A stretch of DNA of 64,000 bases from Stenotrophomonas maltophilia (GTDB lineage: Bacteria; Pseudomonadota; Gammaproteobacteria; Xanthomonadales; Xanthomonadaceae): assembly GCF_003205835.1 (NCBI RefSeq), contig NZ_CP029773.1, positions 1,148,501 through 1,212,500 of the forward strand, written 5' to 3'. This document shows, in pieces, positions 32,325 through 40,010 of this stretch (the stretch's first letter is position 1; every line of letters begins with the position of its first letter). The notes under the pieces are model-generated. The model had not been told where the DNA came from and ran no database searches. It worked only from the letters and a program-made list of their open reading frames with translations. Position numbers and translations under genes: made by a program.

Positions 32325-33692
32325 TTACATCCAGCCCGGCACCACGAACACCAGCCAGGCCAGCAGCGGTCCCAGGGCCACCACCAGTCCGCTGTAGACC
32401 AGGAAGCGGCGGAACAGGGTCTCGCGTTCTTCCTTCGCGGCCGAGGCCACCACCAGTGCGCCATTGGTCGAGAACGGGCTGACATCGACGATGGTGGATG
32501 ACACCGCCAGCGCGCAGATCACGCCAGCGGCGCTGAGGTGGCCCTGCATCAGGAACGGCACCGCCAATGGGATCGTCGCGCCGAGTACCGCTGCCGACGA
32601 AGCGAATGCGGAGACGATGCCGCCGACGTAGCAGACCAGCAGTGCACCGAGCAGCGGGATGCCGATGTCGGAGACACCGTTGCCGATGAAGTCCACCGCG
32701 CCGGCATGTTCCAGCACGCCGATGTAGGTCACCACGCCGCAGATCAACAGCACGGTGGACCAGCTGATGCCATCGACCGCACCCTTCTGGCTTTGTGGCG
32801 ACAGCAGCGCCAGCGCGACCGCCACGGTGATCGAGACCAGGCCGACGTTGAGGTTGTAGATCAGCGCCGCCACGCCCAGGCCGAGCAGGCCGATCAGGGT
32901 GAACAGGCGTTCGCGGGTGAGGTTCACCGCATCCAGTGCCGCCGGATCATTGCTGAGCGTGCCGCCACCTGCCGCGACCAGCGCGCCATGACCTTCGATC
33001 GCGAATTGCCGCGACGAGGCCTGCGGGCCACCGGCCATCGCCAGCTCGGCAGTGCCGAGCGTTCCTGCTGCGGTGATCGAGCCACGGCGCAGCAGGGCGA
33101 TGCCACCAAAGGCGAAGAAGCAGATCGTCGCCATCATGAAGTTGAAGCCCAGACTGGTCAGGAATACCGCCATCTCGGTCACTTCCAGCCCGGCCTTCTG
33201 CACCACGCCATTGGTGATGCTGCCGTACACGCTGATCGGCGAGAAGCCGCCCGCCTGCGCGCCATGGATCACCAGCAATCCCATCATCAGCGGATTGATG
33301 TTGTACTGCTTGGCGAAGCGCAGCGCGACCGGGCCGATGATCGCGACCGCCGCCGGGCCCAGCGCACCGAACGCGGTGAGGACTGCGGTGATCACGAACA
33401 TCACCCACGGAATGGCCACGATATGGCCGCGCACCGCTTTCACTGCCCAGTGCACCAGCAGGTCGATGGTGCCGTTCTTCTGCGCGATGGCGAACAGGTA
33501 GGTGATGCCGACCAGGGTCAGGAACAGATCGCCTGGAAAGCCGGCCAGGACTTCCTTGCCCCCCATGTCGACCCACAGCCCGCCGATGATGAAGGCCAGC
33601 GCGAAGGCGACGGCTCCCATGTTGATCGGCATCGCGGTGGCAACGATGAACATGATCACCAGACCGATGATCGTTGCGATTTGTGGACTCAT
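32325..33692 (-). CDS. MatC/SLC13-type carrier, probable malonate importer
   Basis: 455 residues, about twelve hydrophobic segments. The N-terminal half reads as the dicarboxylate carrier MatC N-terminal domain (IATIIGLVIMFIVATAMPIN; ADVGGLWVDMGGK-like WVDMGGKEVLAGFPGDLF; GLLVIHGAQAGGFSPISVYG), and the C-terminal half repeats the fold (SWSTVLLICGVVTYIGVLEH; VDVSPFSTNGALVV, the substrate-loop type motif). MatC proteins import malonate or other dicarboxylates with cations. Position directly downstream of mdcH in the malonate decarboxylase operon makes malonate the probable substrate. The 104-base gap to mdcH may hold an internal promoter. Confidence 0.88.
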   Translation of the reverse strand: MSPQIATIIGLVIMFIVATAMPINMGAVAFALAFIIGGLWVDMGGKEVLAGFPGDLFLTLVGITYLFAIAQKNGTIDLLVHWAVKAVRGHIVAIPWVMFVITAVLTAFGALGPAAVAIIGPVALRFAKQYNINPLMMGLLVIHGAQAGGFSPISVYGSITNGVVQKAGLEVTEMAVFLTSLGFNFMMATICFFAFGGIALLRRGSITAAGTLGTAELAMAGGPQASSRQFAIEGHGALVAAGGGTLSNDPAALDAVNLTRERLFTLIGLLGLGVAALIYNLNVGLVSITVAVALALLSPQSQKGAVDGISWSTVLLICGVVTYIGVLEHAGAVDFIGNGVSDIGIPLLGALLVCYVGGIVSAFASSAAVLGATIPLAVPFLMQGHLSAAGVICALAVSSTIVDVSPFSTNGALVVASAAKEERETLFRRFLVYSGLVVALGPLLAWLVFVVPGWM

Positions 33693-33796
33693 GCGCCCTC
33701 CCAGACACGTGACTCACGTACAGCGCGGATGGAGACCCGCCATCCCGGGGTAAGGCGACGTACGGCGTGTTGCGTGACACGTACTGCTCGAACCCT

Positions 33797-34717
33797 TTAC
33801 TGCAGCCGTTCCAGCGCACTGCGGACCCAGCCCGCGGCGCCTTCAAGGCTCTGGAACTCTTCCACCGCGCGCACCTCGCAGCACGGATAGGCCGGCGCGA
33901 CCATGCGCGCCAGTGCATTGCCCGGGCCCAGCTGCAGGAACACCCGCGCGCCACGCTCGAAGGCCTGGCGCATCACCTGCGCCCATTCGATGGTCTGTGC
34001 CAGTTGCGCCGACAGCGTGTGCCCCACTGCAGCGCGATCCCGCACCGGGCGGGCATCGACGCCGGCCAGCAGGGGCAGCCGCGGCGCCTGCATCTGCGCT
34101 GCTTCCAGTGCGGCGGCAAACGGTGCCACTGCGCTGGCCAGCAACGGCGTGTGCGCGGGGACATGGACCGGCAATGGGCGGATTTCTGCGCCGCACGCCT
34201 GCGCGTCTGCCGCCAACGCGTGCAGCGACCGCCATGCACCACCCACGATGAAGTGGTCGTGGCCATTGGCGATCGCGATGAAGGCGCCATGCGTATCGCA
34301 CAAGCGCTGCGTGGCAATGCGGTCCAGTCCCAGGACTGCCTGGAGCCCGGCATCTTCCGGGGTTGCGGCATCCATCAGGCGCGCGCGCTGCGCGGACAGG
34401 GCCAGGCAGGTGGTGGCATCGAAGCTGCCGGCGATGGCATGCGCGGCGAGCTCACCGATGCTGTAGCCCGCGATCACCGTCGGCGTTGGCAAGACGTCGC
34501 GCAGACCCTGCCAATGCGCCAGGCTGGCCGCGCACAGCAAGGGCTGGGCCTGCACATTGTCGAAACGGTCGTCGGCCGCCGCGGCGGCGAATACATCGCG
34601 GCCCAGCAGTTCGCCCGTGGCATCGAGCAGCGGCCGCGCGCCGGCAAGGTCGCGCACGCGATCGAACATCGCCGCATGTTGCGCGCCTTGCCCGGGGCAG
34701 AGCAGGGCAAGGCTCAT
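33797..34717 (-). CDS. mdcH: Malonate decarboxylase epsilon subunit (malonyl-CoA:ACP transacylase) MdcH
   Basis: 306 residues. An acyltransferase (FabD-like) domain: LALLCPGQGAQHAAMFDRV, the nucleophile motif VIAGYSIGELAAHAI, RARLMDAATPEDAGLQAVL, and the catalytic His region PLPVHVPAHTPLLASAV. MdcH loads the first malonyl group onto the holo acyl carrier protein MdcC so that the decarboxylase can start turning over. The start at 34717 overlaps the mdcB stop (ATGA). It is the last decarboxylase gene before the carrier. Confidence 0.93.
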   Translation of the reverse strand: MSLALLCPGQGAQHAAMFDRVRDLAGARPLLDATGELLGRDVFAAAAADDRFDNVQAQPLLCAASLAHWQGLRDVLPTPTVIAGYSIGELAAHAIAGSFDATTCLALSAQRARLMDAATPEDAGLQAVLGLDRIATQRLCDTHGAFIAIANGHDHFIVGGAWRSLHALAADAQACGAEIRPLPVHVPAHTPLLASAVAPFAAALEAAQMQAPRLPLLAGVDARPVRDRAAVGHTLSAQLAQTIEWAQVMRQAFERGARVFLQLGPGNALARMVAPAYPCCEVRAVEEFQSLEGAAGWVRSALERLQ

Positions 34718-35571
34718 GCGCCCTCCTGCTGCAACAGGAACAGGCTGCAGGCAAGCAGGTCGGCGCTGCCGCCGGGGCTCAGGTGACGCGCAACGAAGGC
34801 ATCGGCAATGTGCTGCAGGCGTGGCTGCCAATCGTGCGCGAAGGCACCACCTTCGGCCAGGAAGCGGTGGGCCTGCTGCCGCGCCCAGCGCAGGCCTTCC
34901 GCACCACCGCGATGCAGCAGGTTGAGGTCGTCGGTGTGGGCGACCAGCTGCATCAGCGTGTGGCACATTGCGGCCTCGCGTGGCAGGCCACAGGCCAGCG
35001 CGTGGCGCAGGCTGGGCAGCGCCACCTCGCGCAACAGTGGGTAACCGGCGGCGGCCTGTTCGCGCACGCCTGGCACCTTGTGCAGGGCGCGCGCGCGCTG
35101 GCCGGGGCTGCCTGCATCCAGCGGCGCGTGCGCGAAATCCGCAGCCCAACGACGTACCTCCAGGCAGACCTGCTCACCCGTGGCAGCATGGCCCAGGCGG
35201 GAGCGGCAGGCCGCGGCGGCCGCCACCAGCAGGCCGAGGCTGAAGATCGCGCCACGATGGGTATTGATCCCGGCGGTCGCGCGCAGCATCGCGGCTTCGG
35301 CGGCGATGCCACGTCGGCGCAGGGCACCGAAGTCCGCCCCGGCGGCACCAAGGTGTGCCACGGCAGCGAAATAGTGGCGCAGCGCGAACAGGCTGCGCAG
35401 GAACGTGCCGGCGTCCATGTCGTGATGGCTGCCGCGGTTGAAGGGTGTGACCAGCCCGGGCTTGGGTGCCAGTGCCAGTTCCGCATGCAGGCTGGCGACG
35501 GCCAGGCGGCCCAGGCGCGCGCTGTCCACGGCAGCTGCCGGCCTGACCGCCGGTTGCACGACGGCGTTCAT
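34714..35571 (-). CDS. mdcB: Triphosphoribosyl-dephospho-CoA synthase MdcB
   Basis: 285 residues from the ATG at 35571, overlapping the mdcG stop (ATGA). CitG/MdcB-family features are clear: LALAPKPGLVTPFNRGSHHD at the N-terminal side, FGALRRRGIAAEAAMLRATA, GINTHRGAIFSLGLLVAAAA and DLNLLHRGGAEGLRWAR. It joins ATP and dephospho-CoA to make the triphosphoribosyl-dephospho-CoA precursor of the MdcC prosthetic group. The next step is done by MdcG, encoded immediately upstream. Confidence 0.94.
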   Translation of the reverse strand: MNAVVQPAVRPAAAVDSARLGRLAVASLHAELALAPKPGLVTPFNRGSHHDMDAGTFLRSLFALRHYFAAVAHLGAAGADFGALRRRGIAAEAAMLRATAGINTHRGAIFSLGLLVAAAAACRSRLGHAATGEQVCLEVRRWAADFAHAPLDAGSPGQRARALHKVPGVREQAAAGYPLLREVALPSLRHALACGLPREAAMCHTLMQLVAHTDDLNLLHRGGAEGLRWARQQAHRFLAEGGAFAHDWQPRLQHIADAFVARHLSPGGSADLLACSLFLLQQEGA

Positions 35572-36209
35572 GCGCTCACCCCGGCGGGGGCGAACAAGCA
35601 CTCGCGCAGTTCCAGTGCAGCGCCTTCGGGGCGCTTGACCAGTACCTCGCGGCTGCGTCCCGCGTATTCCCGCCAGTTCACGGCGGCGTCGCCGGCCAGG
35701 CACAGCTCGCCATCGACCCGCCGGCCGTGTTCGGTCTCCCATGCCTGCAGCCGTGCGACCAGGGCATCGGCCTGTGCGGCGGTGTCGATCCGCCACAGCA
35801 GATCGATGTCCGAGCGCGCGTGCACATAGTGCAGGCCCGTGAGGTGCTGCCATGCGAAGGCACCGAATACGCGCGCTGCAGCGATGTCCTGCAGTGCCTG
35901 CAGCGGGTGCTGCCAGTCCTGCACGAGGTCGCCTTCCAGCACCGTCTGAAGTGTCGGTGGCGGCGCGGTGCGCAGCACATCGTGTGCCGGTACGCGCAGG
36001 GCCAGGCGCAGTTTGCCCTCAGCGGGTGGCAGCGGCACGCCGAGGCGCAGGCGGGGATCGGCATCGTCGGCGGCACGCCGGGCGACGATGGCGGGCAGCC
36101 CCTGCGCAAACCAGTCGCCCAGGCGCGGCTCATGCGCGGCGATGTCCGCCTGCCAGTGGGCGTGCGCTGGCAACCAGACCAGCGTATGGCGGGGCAGCCG
36201 CTCAGGCAT
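35568..36209 (-). CDS. mdcG: Phosphoribosyl-dephospho-CoA transferase MdcG
   Basis: 213 residues. MdcG transfers the phosphoribosyl-dephospho-CoA group to a serine of MdcC. The nucleotidyltransferase-type metal motif is HARSDIDLLWRID, with further family blocks RLPRHTLVWLPAHAHWQADI at the N-terminus and HPLQALQDIAAARVFGAFAW in the middle, and REYAGRSREVLVKRPEGAAL near the end. It overlaps mdcE by eight bases and mdcB by four, so it is tightly coupled in the operon. Confidence 0.93.
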   Translation of the reverse strand: MPERLPRHTLVWLPAHAHWQADIAAHEPRLGDWFAQGLPAIVARRAADDADPRLRLGVPLPPAEGKLRLALRVPAHDVLRTAPPPTLQTVLEGDLVQDWQHPLQALQDIAAARVFGAFAWQHLTGLHYVHARSDIDLLWRIDTAAQADALVARLQAWETEHGRRVDGELCLAGDAAVNWREYAGRSREVLVKRPEGAALELRECLFAPAGVSA

Positions 36210-36912
36210 CGCCCTGGCTCACGGCTGCAGCCACGCGTGCGGCCAGCATGCGACCGCCACGTTCGGCGCCGCGCACGGCGCGGCGATCGCCATCGGCGGG
36301 CGTACGCAGCGCCTGCAGCAGGTGTGCGGCCAGGTCGCCGCTCCAGATCGAATCCACCGCGCCCATCGCCACGTAGTTTTCCACGCCCGGTGCGAACACC
36401 GGCGAGGTCTGGCTCAGCGCCTGCAGTTTCTCCAGCGGCTGCTTGGTCACCCGCGCCATCGCGCGCAGGTCCATCACCCGCACCTGGGCGTCGGGCAGGG
36501 CATGGATGTGGTCGGCCATCAGCCCGAACGAGAGGAAGCCACCACTGACCGATTCACCGTAGACCAGCGTGACCAGTCGCGCACCCCGTCGGCGTGCCAG
36601 ATCCAGCGTCTGCGCCAGGTGCGCGAAACAGCCGTTGATGCCGAGCAGTTCGTCGCGGCGCGCCAGGCGCTGGCCGGCGGTGTCGACCAGCATCACGATC
36701 GGTCGCCGTGGATGCGCGGCGGTGCTGGCCAGCACGGATTCGGCCAGCGCCAGTGCGTGGTCCACGCCGACTTCGAGCTTGTCGGCGGTGCCGATCACGG
36801 TCACCTCGCCGTCGTCGGTGATGGCGGTTCCGGTCAGTACCGAGTCCTCCACGTCAACGGCGTGGCCACGCGGGAACAGGGCATCGAGCAGCGCGTGCAG
36901 CGGAATACTCAT
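36202..36912 (-). CDS. mdcE: Malonate decarboxylase gamma subunit MdcE
   Basis: 236 residues. A carboxyltransferase-alpha-like crotonase fold: TAITDDGEVTVIGTADKLEV, RPIVMLVDTAGQRLARRDEL, ARLVTLVYGESVSGGFLSFG (oxyanion/CoA site region), and DQVRVMDLRAMARVTKQPLE-like helix AQVRVMDLRAMARVTKQPLE. With MdcD it decarboxylates malonyl-S-ACP to acetyl-S-ACP without biotin. Start overlaps the mdcD stop by four bases. Confidence 0.94.
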   Translation of the reverse strand: MSIPLHALLDALFPRGHAVDVEDSVLTGTAITDDGEVTVIGTADKLEVGVDHALALAESVLASTAAHPRRPIVMLVDTAGQRLARRDELLGINGCFAHLAQTLDLARRRGARLVTLVYGESVSGGFLSFGLMADHIHALPDAQVRVMDLRAMARVTKQPLEKLQALSQTSPVFAPGVENYVAMGAVDSIWSGDLAAHLLQALRTPADGDRRAVRGAERGGRMLAARVAAAVSQGDA

Positions 36913-37817
36913 GGCAGGCTCCGATCGGCGGTGGCGGCGAGGAAGTCGTCGATGTCCAGCAGCGGCAGCCGCTGGGGTTCGGCGATGCCAAGCAACGCCC
37001 AGATCTCAAGACCATCGCGGCACCCGCCCCAGGCCTGCACGCGCGCTTTCAGTGCAGCATGGCGTCCCTGCAGCGCATCCAATGCGGCATCTGTATCGGT
37101 GCTGGCCGTGTCCGGCGGCAGCGCATCGAATGCCGCCTGTGCGAACGCCTCGATGGCATCGGGCACCAGCACCTGTGCCTGGTCGATCAGGTAGCGGTGC
37201 TTGCCCCCCGTTACGCGCCAGACCAGCGCACGATCGCGGGAATCGAACTCTTCCACGCCACGCACGGTCTCGATTACCTCCGGCCCGGACAGCGACAGCC
37301 GGCCTTCCTCGGACATGATCACCGTGCTGCAGCAGCGGGCGACGATGCCCATGCCACCGAATGCGCCGTTGCCGCTGCCGATCAGCGCCACCACGGGGAC
37401 GCCTGCAGCGCGCGCATCCAGCGTGGCGCGCATGATCTCGGAAATGGCGATCAATCCCGCGTTGGCTTCGTGCAGGCGCACGCCGCCGGTATCGAGCAGC
37501 AGCAGTACGCCTTCGGGCCGGGTCGCGGCTGCGCGGCGCAGCAGGCCAGTGAGCTTGGCGCCGTGCACCTCGCCCACGCCCCCGCCCATGAATTCACCCT
37601 GCTGTGCGGCCAGCAGTACGCGTTTGCCGCGCAGCGTGGCTTCACCGACGACGATGCCATCGTCGAATGCCGCGGGCTGGTCGAGCTGGGCCAGGTGTGG
37701 GCTCATCATCCGCCGTGCCGGGCCGAGGAATTCACGGAACGAACCGGCGTCGGCCAGGCCGGCGATACGCTCGCGCGCGTCGGCTTCGTAGTAGCTGTGG
37801 CGCTGCGTCCGGTTCAT
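36909..37817 (-). CDS. mdcD: Malonate decarboxylase beta subunit MdcD
   Basis: 302 residues. A biotin-independent decarboxylase beta subunit with the acyl-CoA carboxyltransferase fold: RHSYYEADARERIAGLADAG, VVGEATLRGKRVLLAAQQGE, GVLLLLDTGGVRLHEANAGL, VVALIGSGNGAFGGMGIVAR, and MSEEGRLSLSGPEVIETVRG. With MdcE it forms the catalytic decarboxylase. It overlaps mdcC and mdcE by four bases each, and ends with about 100 residues outside the core, as in its family. Confidence 0.95.
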   Translation of the reverse strand: MNRTQRHSYYEADARERIAGLADAGSFREFLGPARRMMSPHLAQLDQPAAFDDGIVVGEATLRGKRVLLAAQQGEFMGGGVGEVHGAKLTGLLRRAAATRPEGVLLLLDTGGVRLHEANAGLIAISEIMRATLDARAAGVPVVALIGSGNGAFGGMGIVARCCSTVIMSEEGRLSLSGPEVIETVRGVEEFDSRDRALVWRVTGGKHRYLIDQAQVLVPDAIEAFAQAAFDALPPDTASTDTDAALDALQGRHAALKARVQAWGGCRDGLEIWALLGIAEPQRLPLLDIDDFLAATADRSLP

Positions 37818-38134
37818 CGTGGATCTCCAGCAAGCAGCGTTTCTACCGCCTGGTCCAGGCGCAGGCTGACCACCGCCGGCGTGGCGCCGGCATCGTTGAT
37901 CGAGATGCGTACATCGCGCAGCGGATGGCGCTGTGCGAAATCGCCGATCACCGCTTCCCAGACGCGGCCAAAGCCCTGTGCGGCGGTGATGATGCGCACC
38001 GTCATCGCGCCGTCCAGCGCGGCCGGCTCCAGCAGGATTTCCAGGTTGCCCGAGGCCAGTACGCCGACCAGTACCGCATCGCGCGGGAACTGCACCGGGG
38101 TGCGTCCTTCGAATCGATAGTCGAGGGTTTCCAT
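37814..38134 (-). CDS. mdcC: Malonate decarboxylase acyl carrier protein MdcC (delta subunit)
   Basis: 106 residues. The small carrier carries the phosphoribosyl-dephospho-CoA thiol arm on a serine; here Ser28 in VGVLASGNLEILLE matches the attachment motif (ASGDLE-type) of MdcC/CitD proteins. Other family parts are DYRFEGRTPVQFPRD and ISINDAGATPAVVSLRLDQA. It is the second gene of the operon, ten bases after mdcA and overlapping mdcD. Confidence 0.95.
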   Translation of the reverse strand: METLDYRFEGRTPVQFPRDAVLVGVLASGNLEILLEPAALDGAMTVRIITAAQGFGRVWEAVIGDFAQRHPLRDVRISINDAGATPAVVSLRLDQAVETLLAGDPR

Positions 38135-38144
38135 GCTCAGCCCC

Positions 38145-39788
38145 TTACCAGTTGCGGAAGCGCTTGGGTGGGTCGTACAGACCGCCGGACCAGCGCACCA
38201 GATCCTTCACCGAACGTGCCGCCAGCAGGTCGCGGCTGGCATCGCGTACGGAGATGCCGAGGTCATCGGGACGGCGGATCACGCCGCGGTCGCGCAGGTT
38301 CTCCACCATCGCGCGGTCGCGGCCCAGGCCCACGGCGGTGTAGCCGGACACGCCGCGGATGGCCTGTTCGCGTTCTTCCGGGGTGCGGCACAGCAGCAGG
38401 TTGGCGATGCCTTCCTCGGTCAGCACATGGCTGACGTCGTCGCCGTAGATCATCACCGGCGGCAGCGGCATGCCGGCGCGCTCGGCCAGGTCCCAGGCAT
38501 CGAGGCGATCGACGAAGGCTGGCGCCATGTGCTCGCGGAAGGTTTCCACCATCTGCACCACCAGCTTGCGCCCGCGTGGCATGTCACCGGGGCGTGCGGC
38601 CTGCTGGCCGGCCTTGATCCAGGCCTCGCTGGCGTGGCGGCGGCCGCGAGCATCGGAGCCCATGTTCGGTGCGCCACCGAAGCCGGCGATGCGGTCGCGG
38701 GTGGCGGTGGAGCTGTTGCCCTGCAGGTCGATCTGCAATGTCGAACCGATGAACATGTCGCAGGCATACAGGCCGGCGGTCTGCGAGAACGCGCGGTTGG
38801 AACGCATCGAGCCGTCGGCACCGGTGAAGAACACATCGCTGCGTGCGGCGATGTACTTCTCCATGCCCAGTTCGGAGCCGAACGAATGCACCGACTTGAC
38901 GAAGCCCGATTCGATCGCCGGAATCAGCGCGGGGTGTGGATTGAGCGCCCAGTGCTGGCAGATCTTTCCCTTCAAGCCGAGCGATTCGGCGTAGGTCGGC
39001 AGCAGCAGTTCGATGGCCGCCGTGTCGAAGCCGATGCCATGGTTGAGGCGGTTCACACCGTACTCGGCGTAGATGCCCTTGATCGCCATCATCGCCATCA
39101 GCACCTGGATCTCGGAGATCTGTGCCGGGTCGCGGGTGAACAGCGGTTCGATATGGTTCGGCTTCGGCGCCTGCACCACGAAGTTGACCCAGTCGGCCGG
39201 AATGTCGACGCGGGGCAGGGTGTCGACGATCTCGTTGACCTGGGCGATGACGATGCCGCCACCGAACGCGGTGGCTTCGACGATCACCGGGGTGTCTTCG
39301 GTGTTCGGGCCGGTGTAGAGATTGCCGTGGCGATCGGCGGCCTGGGCGGCGACCAGTGCCACGCGCGGGGTCAGGTCGATGAAGTAGCGGCCGAACAGTT
39401 CCAGGTAGGTGTGGATGGCACCGATCTGGATGCGCCCTTCGGCCACCAGGTTGGCCAACCGCACCGATTGCGGGCCGGAGAACGAGAAGTCCAGTTTCGA
39501 GGCGATGCCGCGCTCGAACACGTCCAGGTGCGAGGGCAGCGACAGCACCGACTGCACCATGTGCAGGTCATGCACCCGCGCCGGATCGAGGTCGGCCAGG
39601 GCCTGGGCGAGGAAATCAGCCTGCTTCTGGTTGTTGCCCTCCAGGCAGACCTTGTCGCCTGGCTCCAGCAGTGCGTGCAGCAGCTCGCCCACGTCGGTGG
39701 CGGTGACCTCACGTCCCCGGGCCCACGGCGCGGCACGTTCCAGGCGGGCCTGGCGGCTGCGTTCCAGCGTATCCCAGCTCGGGTTCAT
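38145..39788 (-). CDS. mdcA: Malonate decarboxylase alpha subunit MdcA (acetyl-S-ACP:malonate ACP transferase)
   Basis: 547 residues from the ATG at 39788, which starts the family sequence MNPSWDTLERSRQARLERA. MdcA exchanges acetyl on the carrier protein for malonate. It has two CoA-transferase-like halves: GDKVCLEGNNQKQADFLAQA, VALVAAQAADRHGNLYTGPN, FGGGIVIAQVNEIVDTLPRV, and YADVFFTGADGSMRSNRAF-like DVFFTGADGSMRSNRAFSQT. It heads the operon; a GTAATTA inverted repeat 25 bases upstream is a likely GntR operator, and a minus-strand terminator of the TonB gene insulates it. Confidence 0.96.
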   Translation of the reverse strand: MNPSWDTLERSRQARLERAAPWARGREVTATDVGELLHALLEPGDKVCLEGNNQKQADFLAQALADLDPARVHDLHMVQSVLSLPSHLDVFERGIASKLDFSFSGPQSVRLANLVAEGRIQIGAIHTYLELFGRYFIDLTPRVALVAAQAADRHGNLYTGPNTEDTPVIVEATAFGGGIVIAQVNEIVDTLPRVDIPADWVNFVVQAPKPNHIEPLFTRDPAQISEIQVLMAMMAIKGIYAEYGVNRLNHGIGFDTAAIELLLPTYAESLGLKGKICQHWALNPHPALIPAIESGFVKSVHSFGSELGMEKYIAARSDVFFTGADGSMRSNRAFSQTAGLYACDMFIGSTLQIDLQGNSSTATRDRIAGFGGAPNMGSDARGRRHASEAWIKAGQQAARPGDMPRGRKLVVQMVETFREHMAPAFVDRLDAWDLAERAGMPLPPVMIYGDDVSHVLTEEGIANLLLCRTPEEREQAIRGVSGYTAVGLGRDRAMVENLRDRGVIRRPDDLGISVRDASRDLLAARSVKDLVRWSGGLYDPPKRFRNW

Positions 39789-39813
39789 CGACCGGCTTCC
39801 GATTGGCGTCGAT

Positions 39814-39832
39814 GTAATTACGGCATAATTAC
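39814..39832. promoter_or_regulatory. Candidate GntR operator upstream of mdcA
   Basis: GTAATTA-CGGCA-TAATTAC is a perfect seven-base inverted repeat with a five-base spacer, AT-rich against the background and 25 bases upstream of the mdcA start. The size and position fit a dimeric FadR-type regulator such as the one encoded at 31500-32219. Confidence 0.7.
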
Positions 39833-39859
39833 AGATGGGTATGCAACCCGCACTGCAGC

Positions 39860-39889
39860 AAAAAGAAGGGCCCGCGCGGAGGCGGGCCC
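39860..39889 (-). terminator. Minus-strand intrinsic terminator behind the siderophore receptor gene
   Basis: Read on the minus strand: GGGCCCGC-CTCCGC-GCGGGCCC followed by TTCTTTTTGC. It lies beyond the REP pair downstream of the TonB receptor gene and upstream of mdcA. Confidence 0.8.
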
Positions 39890-39927
39890 ATTCAGACTGA
39901 AATGGAAGATGACCCGTACCGATCCGG

Positions 39928-39997
39928 GTAGTGCCGGCCGCTGGCCGGCTCCTCGTCATCGATACATCGAATGGAGCCGGCCAGCGGCCGGCTCTAC
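39928..39997. repeat. Inverted pair of SMAG-type REP units
   Basis: GTAGTGCCGGCCGCTGGCCGG at 39928 and its inverted partner ending CTAC at 39997, 70 bases in all, between the receptor gene stop (40011) and its terminator. Confidence 0.88.
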
Positions 39998-40010
39998 CGT
40001 TTCCGGTTGC

